From an uncultured Sphingobacteriales bacterium (GTDB lineage: Bacteria; Bacteroidota; Bacteroidia; Chitinophagales; Chitinophagaceae): a DNA stretch of 64,000 bases. The stretch lies in contig CALKHN010000008.1 of assembly GCA_937991535.1 (NCBI GenBank), forward strand, positions 1-64,000. Reading direction: 5' to 3'. Position numbers and translations under genes: made by a program. The first letter of the stretch is position 1; each line of letters opens with the position of its first letter. A model generated the notes under the pieces. The model was not told the DNA's origin. It saw nothing but the letters and a program-made list of their open reading frames with translations, and ran no database searches. Of this stretch, positions 43,922 through 52,953 are shown in pieces.

Positions 43922-45373
43922 TCAACCATTCACCCAATTTTTTTCCTCCTGTACCAAATGATGCACATTTACCTTTACGGCGAATTTTTCCTGCAGGTGT
44001 TTGGCCAAACTGTCGGCCGCAAACACGCTGCGGTGTTGCCCGCCGGTACAGCCAAAGTTCACCACCAGGCTTTGAAAATTACGCCGGAGATAATCACTTA
44101 CTGAAATATCCACTATGCCATACACGTACTGCAAAAACGAAGGCATTTCGCTTTTATGGAGCAAAAATTCCTGCACTTCCTTATCGCGGCCCGTAAGTTT
44201 TTTGTATTCTTCAAAACGACCCGGATTAAAAATACCGCGGCAGTCAAACACAAATCCGCCTCCATTTTCAGCATTGGTTTCGGGTATGCCATTGCGATAG
44301 GAGAAGCTGTTGATATGCACTATCAATGAGCTGTCTGCCGCCGCTTTTACCGTTTCATAACGGTCAATGATTGAATCGTCTACTATATGCCATAATACTT
44401 TCTGCAGTTCGGGCAGCCGGATGGGTATCTTCTTATTTTCCAAAAACCAGCGCAATTGTTTCAATGCAAAAGGAATGCTGGTAATAAAATGCTGCTTCCG
44501 CTCAAAAAGTCCCCTGAAACCATAAGCGCCGAGTGTTTGTAACATCCGTATCAGCACAAACCCATCATAGCTGTCTAAAAAATCCTTTTTATTGAGCCTG
44601 TTGCCCAACAATTCATTTACTTTTTCAAAGTAGTAGCCCACCAGTTCTTCTTTCCATTCGTGCGGCAATGCAGCTCTTGCCTGCCACAGCATGGAAGCGG
44701 CATCGTATTGCAACGCGCCCTGCATGCCGCCCTGGAAGTCTATAAAATATACCCGCTCATCTTTGACCATCACGTTGCGGCTCTGGCAATCGCGGTGCAT
44801 GAAATATTTAGCTTCTTCCTGCATGAGGTAGCTGCTCAGCAATTCAAAATCGTTCAGCAATAAATTTTTATCGTAGGGCAAATCGAGTGCCCGCACAAAA
44901 TAATAGAGGAAATACAAAAGATCGGAATAAATGGCCTGCTTATCGAAAGACTTGGTGGCAATACAATTATTATAATCCAGTCCTTCCCCGCCCTGCACCT
45001 GCAACCTTGCCAATTGTGCAAAGGCTTTACGGTAAAGTTCTTTTACCCTTGCGCTATAGCCTTCCTGTTTAATTACATCAAAAAGCGAAATATCGCCAAA
45101 GTCGGTTTGGATATACATCGTTTTTTCTCCGTTGGCAAAAAGTATTTCGGGTACTGCAAGTTGCTTGCTGTAAAAATGTTTGGCAAACGCAATAAAAGCA
45201 TTGTTTTCGGAAATGTTATTGGGATTGCTGGTAACGATGAAAGACCTGGCGCCGGTTGCCGCACGGAAATATTGCCGGTTGCTGCCGGCCTGCCGGAGTG
45301 TAAGCAGGTCGTGTACAGGCTGTTTTGCCCATTGCTCAAAAAAATGTTTTACTTCGTTTATAGTATCTGCCAT
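43922..45373 (-). CDS. AmgK-like sugar kinase fused to a RapZ C-terminal domain
   Basis: This 483-residue protein is a fusion. Residues 1-340 are an aminoglycoside phosphotransferase-type kinase: MHRDCQSRNVM (HRD 193-195, Asn200) and FIDFQGG (Asp212). Residues about 349-480 are the C-terminal domain of RapZ, with FDCRGIFNPGR and NFGCTGGQHRSV (441-450). The kinase resembles AmgK, which phosphorylates MurNAc and GlcNAc at C1; the RapZ domain senses glucosamine-6-phosphate in E. coli. The Walker A of full RapZ is absent. With the next gene it suggests amino-sugar sensing and recycling in one unit. Confidence 0.85.
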   Translation of the reverse strand: MADTINEVKHFFEQWAKQPVHDLLTLRQAGSNRQYFRAATGARSFIVTSNPNNISENNAFIAFAKHFYSKQLAVPEILFANGEKTMYIQTDFGDISLFDVIKQEGYSARVKELYRKAFAQLARLQVQGGEGLDYNNCIATKSFDKQAIYSDLLYFLYYFVRALDLPYDKNLLLNDFELLSSYLMQEEAKYFMHRDCQSRNVMVKDERVYFIDFQGGMQGALQYDAASMLWQARAALPHEWKEELVGYYFEKVNELLGNRLNKKDFLDSYDGFVLIRMLQTLGAYGFRGLFERKQHFITSIPFALKQLRWFLENKKIPIRLPELQKVLWHIVDDSIIDRYETVKAAADSSLIVHINSFSYRNGIPETNAENGGGFVFDCRGIFNPGRFEEYKKLTGRDKEVQEFLLHKSEMPSFLQYVYGIVDISVSDYLRRNFQSLVVNFGCTGGQHRSVFAADSLAKHLQEKFAVKVNVHHLVQEEKNWVNG

Positions 45374-45390
45374 GATAGCATTTTAGCGGT

Positions 45391-45398
45391 CAAAGATA
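45391..45398 (-). promoter_or_regulatory. -7 element for the AmgK-RapZ gene
   Basis: On the - strand, TATCTTTG matches TAnnTTTG and ends 18 bp before the ATG. Confidence 0.45.
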
Positions 45399-45539
45399 AG
45401 ATATCGGTGTTATGACCAGGTTCTGCTGATTTGGACAAATTCCAAATTGTGGCATTGCCTGGTTTTATGTGGCGGTAAAGATACCATTCCGGCTTTGAGA
45501 GAGAGACATCACCGGCGACATATATATGCATCCTGCCGG

Positions 45540-46445
45540 CTAATGTACCTGTTTCTCAATAAAATTGATAATATCGGCTTTATCGCCCGGGGCAAACCAA
45601 TGAATGGCTTCATCTCTTTTAAACCATGTCATTTGTCTTTTTGCATAATGCCGGGTATTTTTCTTAATGGCATCAACCGCTTCCTGCAATGTAAGCTTTC
45701 CATCTATGTAATCAAACAGTTCGCTATACCCTACGGTTTGCAAAGCGTTGATGTTTCGATAGGGGTAAAGGCTTTTTGCTTCTTCCAATAGTCCCTGCTC
45801 CATCATTGCATCTACCCTTTGATTGATATTGTGGTATATCTCTTTTCGGGGGAGTTCAATCCCTATTTTGACAATGGAAAAATCTCTTTGCTTTTGCGGT
45901 AACGAGTGCCATTTTAAAATAGAAGTGCCCGACGACAATTTTATTTCCAGCGCCCTCATCATTCTTTGAGGATTTTGCATTTCTCCTTTTGCATAAAATA
46001 ACGGATCATGCTGTTGCAGCATTTCCTGCAACCAGCTTATGCCAAGCGTATGGTATTGCTTTCTCACCAACTGCCTAACCTCTTCTTTAACCTCCGGTAT
46101 GGCGTCCATTCCGTAACAAAATGCTTTTATATACAGCCCCGTGCCCCCCGCCATGACAGCCTTATCATGCTTATCAAAAATTTCATGTACAGCCTGCAAT
46201 GCATAGGTTTCAAATACACCTGCATTTACCACATCGTGTATGCTGTGCGAACTGATGAAATAATGTTTGATTTTTTGCAGGTCAGCAGCAGATGGTTTGG
46301 CAACGCCAATATCCAGTTCCCGGTAGCATTGCCGTGAATCCGCAGAAATAATAGCTGTATTAAAATATTCGGCTAATTGCAGAGACAGCTTTGTTTTACC
46401 TGCTGCCGTAGGACCAATGATTATTATGCAGGTTTTACCGGGCAT
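45540..46445 (-). CDS. miaA: tRNA dimethylallyltransferase MiaA
   Basis: This 301-residue enzyme adds a dimethylallyl group to A37 of tRNAs reading UNN codons. The P-loop GPTAAGKTKLS, the ADSRQCYRELDIGVAKP block and MAGGTGLYIKA are typical, and YAKRQMTWFKRD is the C-terminal tRNA-binding part. Length is normal. The ATG directly after a TTG is taken as start. Confidence 0.97.
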   Translation of the reverse strand: MPGKTCIIIIGPTAAGKTKLSLQLAEYFNTAIISADSRQCYRELDIGVAKPSAADLQKIKHYFISSHSIHDVVNAGVFETYALQAVHEIFDKHDKAVMAGGTGLYIKAFCYGMDAIPEVKEEVRQLVRKQYHTLGISWLQEMLQQHDPLFYAKGEMQNPQRMMRALEIKLSSGTSILKWHSLPQKQRDFSIVKIGIELPRKEIYHNINQRVDAMMEQGLLEEAKSLYPYRNINALQTVGYSELFDYIDGKLTLQEAVDAIKKNTRHYAKRQMTWFKRDEAIHWFAPGDKADIINFIEKQVH

Positions 46446-46517
46446 CAAAAGAAGTGGTAAGTGCCCGCCCGGCTGAACGCCGTTCGGACGGGGTAAGTAG
46501 TAAGTGATAAGTGCTAA

Positions 46518-47087
46518 TCATACTTCTTCCTTATCATCTGTACCGTTTTCTTCCGCCGAAGTATCATCTGTTGCATCATCATCATCTCCCTCTTCACTAA
46601 AGCCGTCCACTCCTTTGGTGAGATCGTATTTTTCTTCCACATCTACAAAACGGTCGCCGAGTATGCTTTTCGTTCCATACTGGCTGGGGGCTATTCCCTC
46701 GCTGCGTATAATGGCAGGATAGGTTAATTTGGGATTTTCATCCTTAGATACACTGATCAATTCTACCAGGAAAGTCCAGCCCCGCGCAAAATCATACACA
46801 TAAATGAATTTTTCGTTGGGATTGCGTATTTCAGAACCAACGGTGGTTACCGACATAATAAGCGGTTCAGCCTTGTAGGGCTTATCGTATTTCTCAATAC
46901 TGATTTCACGCCCCCGTTGCCATTTATCATTACTCCGGTAAAAGGTAGCCTGGTGTTTATTGTCGAATTCAAAACTTTTTAGAATAATAAAGTGCAAATC
47001 CAAAAAAGATTGTGTGTGCTTAACAGCAATATCCCTGTAAATACTATCATCTTCTTCAAAATATGCCCTGAATTTTAAAATGGCCAT
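46518..47087 (-). CDS. pRiA4b ORF-3-like protein with acidic tail
   Basis: This 189-residue protein belongs to the plasmid pRiA4b ORF-3-like family (also named IS1096 passenger TnpR-like). The signature is HTQSFLDLHFIILKSFEFDNKHQATFYRSN, and FIYVYDFARGWTFLVEL follows. The last 40 residues are almost all Asp, Glu, Ser and Thr. No transposon features surround it; in Bacteroidota it appears as a stand-alone chromosomal gene. Its function is unknown. Confidence 0.82.
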   Translation of the reverse strand: MAILKFRAYFEEDDSIYRDIAVKHTQSFLDLHFIILKSFEFDNKHQATFYRSNDKWQRGREISIEKYDKPYKAEPLIMSVTTVGSEIRNPNEKFIYVYDFARGWTFLVELISVSKDENPKLTYPAIIRSEGIAPSQYGTKSILGDRFVDVEEKYDLTKGVDGFSEEGDDDDATDDTSAEENGTDDKEEV

Positions 47088-47125
47088 GTGTATCTTTTAG
47101 GTGTTGAATATCGTACAAAATTTGT

Positions 47126-47133
47126 CAAAAGTA
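47126..47133 (-). promoter_or_regulatory. -7 element for the pRiA4b ORF-3-like gene
   Basis: On the - strand, TACTTTTG matches TAnnTTTG, 38 bp before the ATG. Confidence 0.4.
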
Positions 47134-47178
47134 AAATAATTCCCCGAGTTAACATGTAAGCCTTTTCCCTTGTATGTT

Positions 47179-48597
47179 TTACCTGACGGGTGCAAGATTC
47201 AATTCCAGCGCTTTTTTGAGCATATAGTCATATGCCGCGTCGTAATTGTTTTCAATTTCTCCGTCTAATATCGCATCTTTTATTGCGTTTTTAATATCGC
47301 CTACTTTTTTACAGGGAGCAATACCAAAAATATCCATGATCATTTCGCCGGTAATGGGCGGTTGCCAGTTGCGTATTCTGTCTTTTTCTTCTACCTCATG
47401 CAAGCGCTGCCGCACCATTTCAAAATTACCGATATACTGTTTTACTTTTTGTTTGTTTTTTGAAGTAATATCCGCTTTACATAAAGTCATTAACGCTTCT
47501 ATATCGTTGCCCGCATCAAATAAAAGGCGGCGTATAGCAGAATCCGTAATATTTTCTTTGGTAAGGCTGATAGGGCGCAAATGCAGTTCTACCATTTTCT
47601 TTACGAAGCGCATTTTATTGTCCTGCGGAAGACGCAACCTGGTAAATATTTTAGGAACCATTCGTCCCCCCACCACTTCGTGCCCATGAAAGGTCCAGCC
47701 ATGTCCTTCTTCAAATTTTTTTGTTGCGGGCTTGCCAATATCATGCAGCACAGCGGCCCATCTCAACCACAGGTCATCCGTATGTTCTGAAATATTATCC
47801 ACAACCTGGAGTGTGTGATAGAAATTATCTTTGTGCCCCATCCCATCAATATATTCTGCTCCTGCAAGGTCAACCATTTGAGGAAAAACCAGGTGCAGTA
47901 ACCCAGACTTGTACAGTAAATCCAGTCCAACCGAAGGCTTTTTACTCAGCAATATCTTATTCAGCTCATCGGTTATTCTTTCCTGAGATATAATGTGTAT
48001 TCGTTCCACATTGTCCCTGATTCCCTGCCATGTAGCATCGTCAATAGTAAATTGCAACTGGCAGGCAAAACGAATGGCCCGCATCATACGCAAAGGATCA
48101 TCACTAAAGGTTTGAATGGGATCAAGCGGTGTTTTAACGATCTTACTTTTTATATCAATTGTTCCCCCAAAAGGATCAATAAGATCACCATAGTTTTCTT
48201 TATTCAGGCTTACAGCCAGGGTATTGATCGTGAAGTCTCTTCTGTTTTGATCATCCTGCAGGGTGCCGGGTACTACTTCAGGATTGCGGGAATGATAGCG
48301 ATAGCTTTCCCGTCTGGCCCCCACAAACTCTATATCAAGTCCATCTATCCGGATATGCGCTGTTCCGTAATTTTTAAAAAAAGAAACTTTAGGAGATGGA
48401 GTAAACTGGGCCGCAGTGTGTTTTGCCAGGGCAATGCCATCGCCTACGCAAACAATATCGGCATCGTTGGTTTCCCGCCCAATAAGTTTATCCCGCACAA
48501 ATCCGCCAATAATATAGCAATCCATATTCAGCGCTTCCGCTGCATGGGCTATCTTTTTAAAAATGAATCTTTCTTTTTCAGTACAATTCGCAAACAT
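47179..48597 (-). CDS. CCA tRNA nucleotidyltransferase with HD domain
   Basis: This 472-residue enzyme adds or repairs the 3' CCA of tRNAs. The head domain has IIGGFVRDKLIGRETNDADIV (GG and DxD motifs) and RRDFTINTLAVSL; the neck has LRMMRAIRFACQL. An HD domain follows (AAVLHDIGKPAT, HGHEVVGG). The ATG at 48595-48597 is used; the frame is open further upstream but without the family pattern. A -7 element TATTTTTG (48612-48605) lies only 7 bp before the ATG, so the leader would be very short. Confidence 0.94.
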   Translation of the reverse strand: MFANCTEKERFIFKKIAHAAEALNMDCYIIGGFVRDKLIGRETNDADIVCVGDGIALAKHTAAQFTPSPKVSFFKNYGTAHIRIDGLDIEFVGARRESYRYHSRNPEVVPGTLQDDQNRRDFTINTLAVSLNKENYGDLIDPFGGTIDIKSKIVKTPLDPIQTFSDDPLRMMRAIRFACQLQFTIDDATWQGIRDNVERIHIISQERITDELNKILLSKKPSVGLDLLYKSGLLHLVFPQMVDLAGAEYIDGMGHKDNFYHTLQVVDNISEHTDDLWLRWAAVLHDIGKPATKKFEEGHGWTFHGHEVVGGRMVPKIFTRLRLPQDNKMRFVKKMVELHLRPISLTKENITDSAIRRLLFDAGNDIEALMTLCKADITSKNKQKVKQYIGNFEMVRQRLHEVEEKDRIRNWQPPITGEMIMDIFGIAPCKKVGDIKNAIKDAILDGEIENNYDAAYDYMLKKALELNLAPVR

Positions 48598-48801
48598 ATA
48601 AATACAAAAATAAGAAAGGTTTAAGGTGTTTGGATTTGCTTTGTTCAAAGATATTACAGCAAGGCAATTCCCTTGCCCGGTTTGCTCACCGGTTATCCCA
48701 TTGTTCCGGGAAAACATAATTGCTTTTACCTTTTTAAAAATTGTTATCCTGTTTATTAAAATGGTATCTTAGTTGCATTGTTCACCTAAAAAAACAAATG
48801 T

Positions 48802-49089
48802 ATGGAAGACAACAAAGCTACAGGGGCCGGCCAGCCTGAAGCGAACTGGAAAGACAAAATAAGTGATAAGGCAGAAAAAATAAAAGACAAGGCAGAGGAT
48901 GTATGGGACAATGCAGAAGACAAAGCGGAAGAAGCGTGGAAAGATGCTAAGGAAAAAGCGGAGGAATGGAAAGAAATAGCAGAAGATAAATTGGATGATT
49001 TAAAAGACGGCGCAAAAAAATTGTGGGGAAAGATCACAGATAAATTTGATGGTGACGACAGTACACCTGAACCGGAAAAGCAAGCCTAA
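48802..49089 (+). CDS. Small LEA-like coiled-coil protein
   Basis: This 95-residue, highly charged protein is nearly all helix from residue 15 to 82. Units of about 11 residues recur (DKAEKIKDKAE, DVWDNAEDKAE, EAWKDAKEKAE, EWKEIAEDKLD), with Ala and Lys/Glu in fixed places and Trp spaced about 9-11 apart. This resembles LEA group 3 or similar stress proteins. There is no signal peptide. It has its own terminator. The role is unproven. Confidence 0.7.
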   Translation: MEDNKATGAGQPEANWKDKISDKAEKIKDKAEDVWDNAEDKAEEAWKDAKEKAEEWKEIAEDKLDDLKDGAKKLWGKITDKFDGDDSTPEPEKQA

Positions 49090-49111
49090 AACAACATCAG
49101 CTTATTTACTC

Positions 49112-49143
49112 AAACTGCTTCAAACCATTTGAAGCAGTTTTTA
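49112..49143. terminator. Terminator after the LEA-like gene
   Basis: AAACTGCTTCAAA pairs with TTTGAAGCAGTTT across a 3-nt loop, followed by T-rich sequence. It can act for both converging genes. Confidence 0.85.
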
Positions 49144-49170
49144 ATTATTTTCCTTAATCTTTCAGCAGGT

Positions 49171-49935
49171 CTAAGCCCCGGGCTGCAGTTTCTTTTGCAG
49201 AAAAGTATCAATAATTCCCTTTACATTTATCGTCTGTCTTTTATGGTCAATGCGGTTGGCAATTACGGGATTTACTGAATTCATTACCTGGTAACTTTGG
49301 TGAATAAGAGCCTCTATAACTTTTGCACCATCTTCAGATAAGCCGGCTTCCAACACTGCATTTTCTTCCTGCTGCTCAAAATCCGGCTGAATATCCTCGA
49401 GGTCGTCAACGATAAGATAATATGTGATCAAAGCATACCAGGCATCTACCAGCTTCTTTTTTAATACATCATCAAACTCAAAATAACAGAGGCTAAACAG
49501 GTAGGCGTCGGCCCGGGTAAGAGATTTGAATGGCGTGCCCAGCGCTACGCCGGCCTTTTCTTTTTCGCCGGAAAAATAATACATAAGATCCTGCAGAAAG
49601 GAAGGATTTTTACAATAAGGTTTTGTCAGGTCAATACATTCCGCAATATGTGCTTCGAAATTAATTTCTTTATGCTCGAGTTTTGCTGCGCTGTGCAGGA
49701 TGTTTTCCAGCAACTGCAGGTGCGGTTCCGAAAGCAACCCTGATTTCGGAAGCCCTAATCTCAATTGCAGATCTATATACAGCGGAATAAACAAATAGCC
49801 AGGCATAGGTATTATATACAACAGCCTGTTCTTCCAGTATAAATTATCAGCAGGCACTTTGCGGTCAGTTAAAAACTTGCCTATTTCCATATCTACACCA
49901 TATCCTAACTTAAGATCATCCTTGCTTGTAAACAT
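49171..49935 (-). CDS. Uncharacterised protein, helical
   Basis: This 254-residue protein is not one I recognise. It is mainly helical, has no signal peptide and contains WYALITYYLIVDDLEDIQPDFEQQEE. The DDLED in that stretch recalls the Asp-rich motif of isoprenoid synthases, but the second motif is missing. It lies downstream of the porD/DUF4296 pair with a 100-bp gap. Confidence 0.55.
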   Translation of the reverse strand: MFTSKDDLKLGYGVDMEIGKFLTDRKVPADNLYWKNRLLYIIPMPGYLFIPLYIDLQLRLGLPKSGLLSEPHLQLLENILHSAAKLEHKEINFEAHIAECIDLTKPYCKNPSFLQDLMYYFSGEKEKAGVALGTPFKSLTRADAYLFSLCYFEFDDVLKKKLVDAWYALITYYLIVDDLEDIQPDFEQQEENAVLEAGLSEDGAKVIEALIHQSYQVMNSVNPVIANRIDHKRQTINVKGIIDTFLQKKLQPGA

Positions 49936-50038
49936 TCGTAAAAAAAATTTCTTTTGTATGATAGACCGCTGAATGTACCATTACTGCCGGATATAAAAAA
50001 TCTTCCCGCTCATGACTGCATGATCATTACCATACCCA

Positions 50039-50395
50039 TCAATTTGGCATTTGGTATACTTCATTTCTTTTTCGCTGAGCCCTGGCATTTAAGGAATCCA
50101 TCATTGTTTTAAAAATACCGGGATGAGACCTGTAAAAATCATAGCTCTCTTTAAACTGCGCTTCTGTTACCTCATGCAACAAGAAAATCTTCTGGTATTC
50201 TTTTTGAATCTCCACTTCTTTATTTTTAGAAGAATCCTTCGCCACATAGGCGTTTACAAACTCTTCCGCCATTGATATCTCAAACAGCATATTTCCCATT
50301 TCATGTGGCTGTATAACATCAGCCGGTATTCTGTTACCCGAACAGCCTGTTAACAAAAAGGCAGCCAGCATCACGATATATAAACCGGTTCTCAT
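50039..50395 (-). CDS. DUF4296 lipoprotein
   Basis: This 118-residue protein has a lipoprotein signal (AAFLLTGCSG, Cys18) and the DUF4296 pattern: EMGNMLFEISMAEEFV and FKESYDFYRSHPGIFKTMMDSL. Function unknown. Its ATG overlaps the stop of porD (4 bp), and this link with the T9SS gene suggests an envelope role. Confidence 0.82.
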   Translation of the reverse strand: MRTGLYIVMLAAFLLTGCSGNRIPADVIQPHEMGNMLFEISMAEEFVNAYVAKDSSKNKEVEIQKEYQKIFLLHEVTEAQFKESYDFYRSHPGIFKTMMDSLNARAQRKRNEVYQMPN

Positions 50396-51309
50396 TTTAA
50401 TTCCTGTTTGTATTGACCGGCATTTGAGATATCTAATCTTTGCAGCAGTTCTGATGCTCTCACTCTTTCCTGCGGCGGCGACTTTTTAAACAGCTTCGAC
50501 AACTCTTCACTTCTTCCCAAAAAGAAAAATTGCAGCGCCATAAGATTACGGTTATCGGTACTTAACGTATTTAACTGATTAAGTCCATTGAGGATCTGCC
50601 GCCTTGCCTCATTTTGATCTTCATACATTTTATCCATACCTAACCGGTAATAGGTATAATAGGCATCATGCAGCAATGAATACTTACTGTTGTTGAAGTT
50701 TTCAGCAAGCCAATACCTGTTGCGTTGTCCGTCAAAGGCTTTCCAGCCGGTAATATTACGGCCATCCGGGGCATTGCTTACTATATTCTGAGCTCTTTTA
50801 AAATACGGATCGCCGCCTCTTGGTGAAAAAGAATCGTAATCCAGTCCAAGTATCATGTAAACATAATATGCAAAGATGGCGGTAAGATTAGCGGCGGCCG
50901 GGTCTGTGCCCATAACATTGCTCTCATTAAATTCCACCTGCTGAAATTCAATATATTTAAAGGTTACATCATTATCCTGGAAGTTAATAAGCGGTGAAAC
51001 ATAGCCGCTGTTGTATACCGGCCTGCCCGCCTGTATTGTTAACACAGCCCTGTATACATTAGGCTCAATATCCTGGGTAAGATTTAAAAGGAAATTACAA
51101 ACGATTTTCTCCTGTTGCTGATAAGTATCATTTGTCCATTTTCTGTTGTTGAGAAAGTTGGTTAGTGCCGTTTGCAAAGTTTGAAATGCCTTTTTATCAA
51201 CCGAGCTTTTAATTTGACCGGCCATTACAGACACTTTAGCATTCAATTCCTGCGCTGAAACGCAGCAGGAGAGCAGCAATCCAACCATTAAAATTGAAAT
51301 CTTATGCAT
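50392..51309 (-). CDS. porD: Type IX secretion system protein PorD (DUF4835)
   Basis: This 305-residue exported protein has a signal peptide (SILMVGLLLSCCVSAQ) and the DUF4835 pattern: ELNAKVSV, LTNFLNNRKWT, FVCNFLLNLT-like IVCNFLLNLT, YVYMILGLDYDSFSPRGGDPYF and GWKAFDGQRNRYWLAENF. This family is called PorD and is linked to the T9SS. It overlaps coaBC by 8 bp, a gene pair conserved in Bacteroidota, and it fits the T9SS substrate found at 21542-23227. Confidence 0.88.
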   Translation of the reverse strand: MHKISILMVGLLLSCCVSAQELNAKVSVMAGQIKSSVDKKAFQTLQTALTNFLNNRKWTNDTYQQQEKIVCNFLLNLTQDIEPNVYRAVLTIQAGRPVYNSGYVSPLINFQDNDVTFKYIEFQQVEFNESNVMGTDPAAANLTAIFAYYVYMILGLDYDSFSPRGGDPYFKRAQNIVSNAPDGRNITGWKAFDGQRNRYWLAENFNNSKYSLLHDAYYTYYRLGMDKMYEDQNEARRQILNGLNQLNTLSTDNRNLMALQFFFLGRSEELSKLFKKSPPQERVRASELLQRLDISNAGQYKQELK

Positions 51310-52498
51310 GGATATATTCAATTATATAATCAACAATATCTTTCGCTACAGCGGTTTTGGATTTTAGGTCAAAGTTTTTTTCTCCCCCCTTTCTGTCAAA
51401 AATAGTCACCTTGTTTGTATCCTTTCCAAAACCTGCATCTTTATCCCGAAGTGAGTTGAGCACAATAATATCGGCATTCTTTTGCTGTAGTTTGGCTAAA
51501 GCGTTTTCACGTTCATTACTGGTTTCGAGCGCAAAGCCGGCCAACACCTGCTTTTCTTGTTTCTTTTGTCCCAGGCTTTTTAAGATATCAGGTGTTTTTT
51601 TCAACGCCACCGACCAGTTTTCTTCTTTCTTCTTTATTTTTTCACTGGCTACAGTAATGGGCGAGTAATCCGCTACTGCAGCCGCCATAATGGCTATATC
51701 TGTTTCGCCAAAAACCTGGTGGCAGGCATCATACATTTCGTTGGCGCTTTGCACCCTTATTACATTTAATCCGTTTAATTGTAATACGCCTGGCGCCGGG
51801 CCCAGTACTAAAGTAACTGCTGCCCCACTGTTTAAAAATTCCCTCGCTATGGCTACTCCCATTTTTCCGCTGGAATGATTGCCAATAAAACGTACAGGGT
51901 CAATATGTTCATAGGTTGGGCCGGCCGTAACCAATACTTTTTTGCCATTTAACCTTCCGGCTATTTTGAAATGCTGAAGCAGATATTCCATTATCGTTTC
52001 CGGCTCAGCCATTCTTCCTTCGCCAAATAAACCACTTGCCAGTTCGCCACTGGCTACCGGTATAATACTATTGCCATAAGATACAAGAGTTTGGAGGTTT
52101 TGCCGGGTAGATGGGTGCTTCCACATATCTTCATCCATGGCAGGTGCAAGCATTACCGGACAGGTGGCCGAAAGGTAAACAGACAACAATAAACTATCGC
52201 AAAGCCCTGCAGCCATTTTGGCAAGGGTATTACAACTCAATGGCGCCACCAGCATTATATCGGCCCAGCGGCCCAGCATTACATGATTGGCCCAGGTATC
52301 TTCTTTAAAGATATCAATCAGCACAGGGTTTTTTGAGAGTGTTGACAGGGTAAGCGGTGATATAAAATCCTTAGCGGCCGGTGTCATCAGCACCTTTACT
52401 TCCGCGCCTGCTTGTATAAGGCTTCGCACCAGGAGCACGGCTTTATAAGCTGCAATACTGCCCGTAATACCCAATACAATTTTTTTTCCCTTTAGCAT
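51302..52498 (-). CDS. coaBC: CoaBC: phosphopantothenoylcysteine decarboxylase / phosphopantothenate-cysteine ligase
   Basis: This 398-residue bifunctional enzyme makes 4'-phosphopantetheine for coenzyme A. The N-terminal flavoprotein has KIVLGITGSIAAYKA, an active-site His in TWANHVMLGRWAD, and APAMDEDMW. The C-terminal ligase has VTAGPTYEHIDPVRFIGNHSSGKMG. Both domains are complete. It is in the bamD-rpoZ-coaBC-porD cluster. Confidence 0.96.
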   Translation of the reverse strand: MLKGKKIVLGITGSIAAYKAVLLVRSLIQAGAEVKVLMTPAAKDFISPLTLSTLSKNPVLIDIFKEDTWANHVMLGRWADIMLVAPLSCNTLAKMAAGLCDSLLLSVYLSATCPVMLAPAMDEDMWKHPSTRQNLQTLVSYGNSIIPVASGELASGLFGEGRMAEPETIMEYLLQHFKIAGRLNGKKVLVTAGPTYEHIDPVRFIGNHSSGKMGVAIAREFLNSGAAVTLVLGPAPGVLQLNGLNVIRVQSANEMYDACHQVFGETDIAIMAAAVADYSPITVASEKIKKKEENWSVALKKTPDILKSLGQKKQEKQVLAGFALETSNERENALAKLQQKNADIIVLNSLRDKDAGFGKDTNKVTIFDRKGGEKNFDLKSKTAVAKDIVDYIIEYIHA

Positions 52499-52608
52499 TT
52501 TAAAGTTTTCTGTTGATCAAGCACTAAATGAAGCCTACCCCTAAAAATACAAAAGCGGCAGGTATTAATTGCCGCAAAAGAGTTGAAAAGCTATCACCCG
52601 AAGAAATT

Positions 52609-52953
52609 TTAACTGAACAGGTCGTTATCGCTTTTGCGATAATAAATCTTATCATCAAAAAACTCCTGAGTAGCCAGTAATGCCGGGTTAGGCATCCTTT
52701 CATAAGCCTTGGATATCTCTATCTGTTCTTTATTTTCGTGAATTTCTTCCAGGCTGTCTGTATGACTGGCAAATTCTTCTAATTTATTATGGAGTTCTTC
52801 TTTTAGAGCAATATTGATCTGGTTAGCTCTTTTGCCAATAATAGCAATAGATTCATATAAATTACCTGTCTTATTCTTAATGTCAACCACATTCTTCGTT
52901 TCTACTACATTGGCGGTAGTATTTGCTCCCCATTGTTTTCTTAATCTGCTCAT
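52609..52953 (-). CDS. rpoZ: RNA polymerase omega subunit (Bacteroidota type)
   Basis: This 114-residue protein is the omega-like subunit of RNA polymerase. The block GNLYESIAIIGKRANQINIALKEEL is the RpoZ/Rpb6 core. It has a short N-terminal tail and an acidic C-terminal half. Its ATG overlaps the bamD stop by 4 bp, as is usual in this phylum. Confidence 0.9.
   Translation of the reverse strand: MSRLRKQWGANTTANVVETKNVVDIKNKTGNLYESIAIIGKRANQINIALKEELHNKLEEFASHTDSLEEIHENKEQIEISKAYERMPNPALLATQEFFDDKIYYRKSDNDLFS

Noticed and set aside
46518..47087. Insertion sequence because the family name mentions IS1096
   Set aside because: No transposase, inverted repeats or target duplication are seen around the gene.
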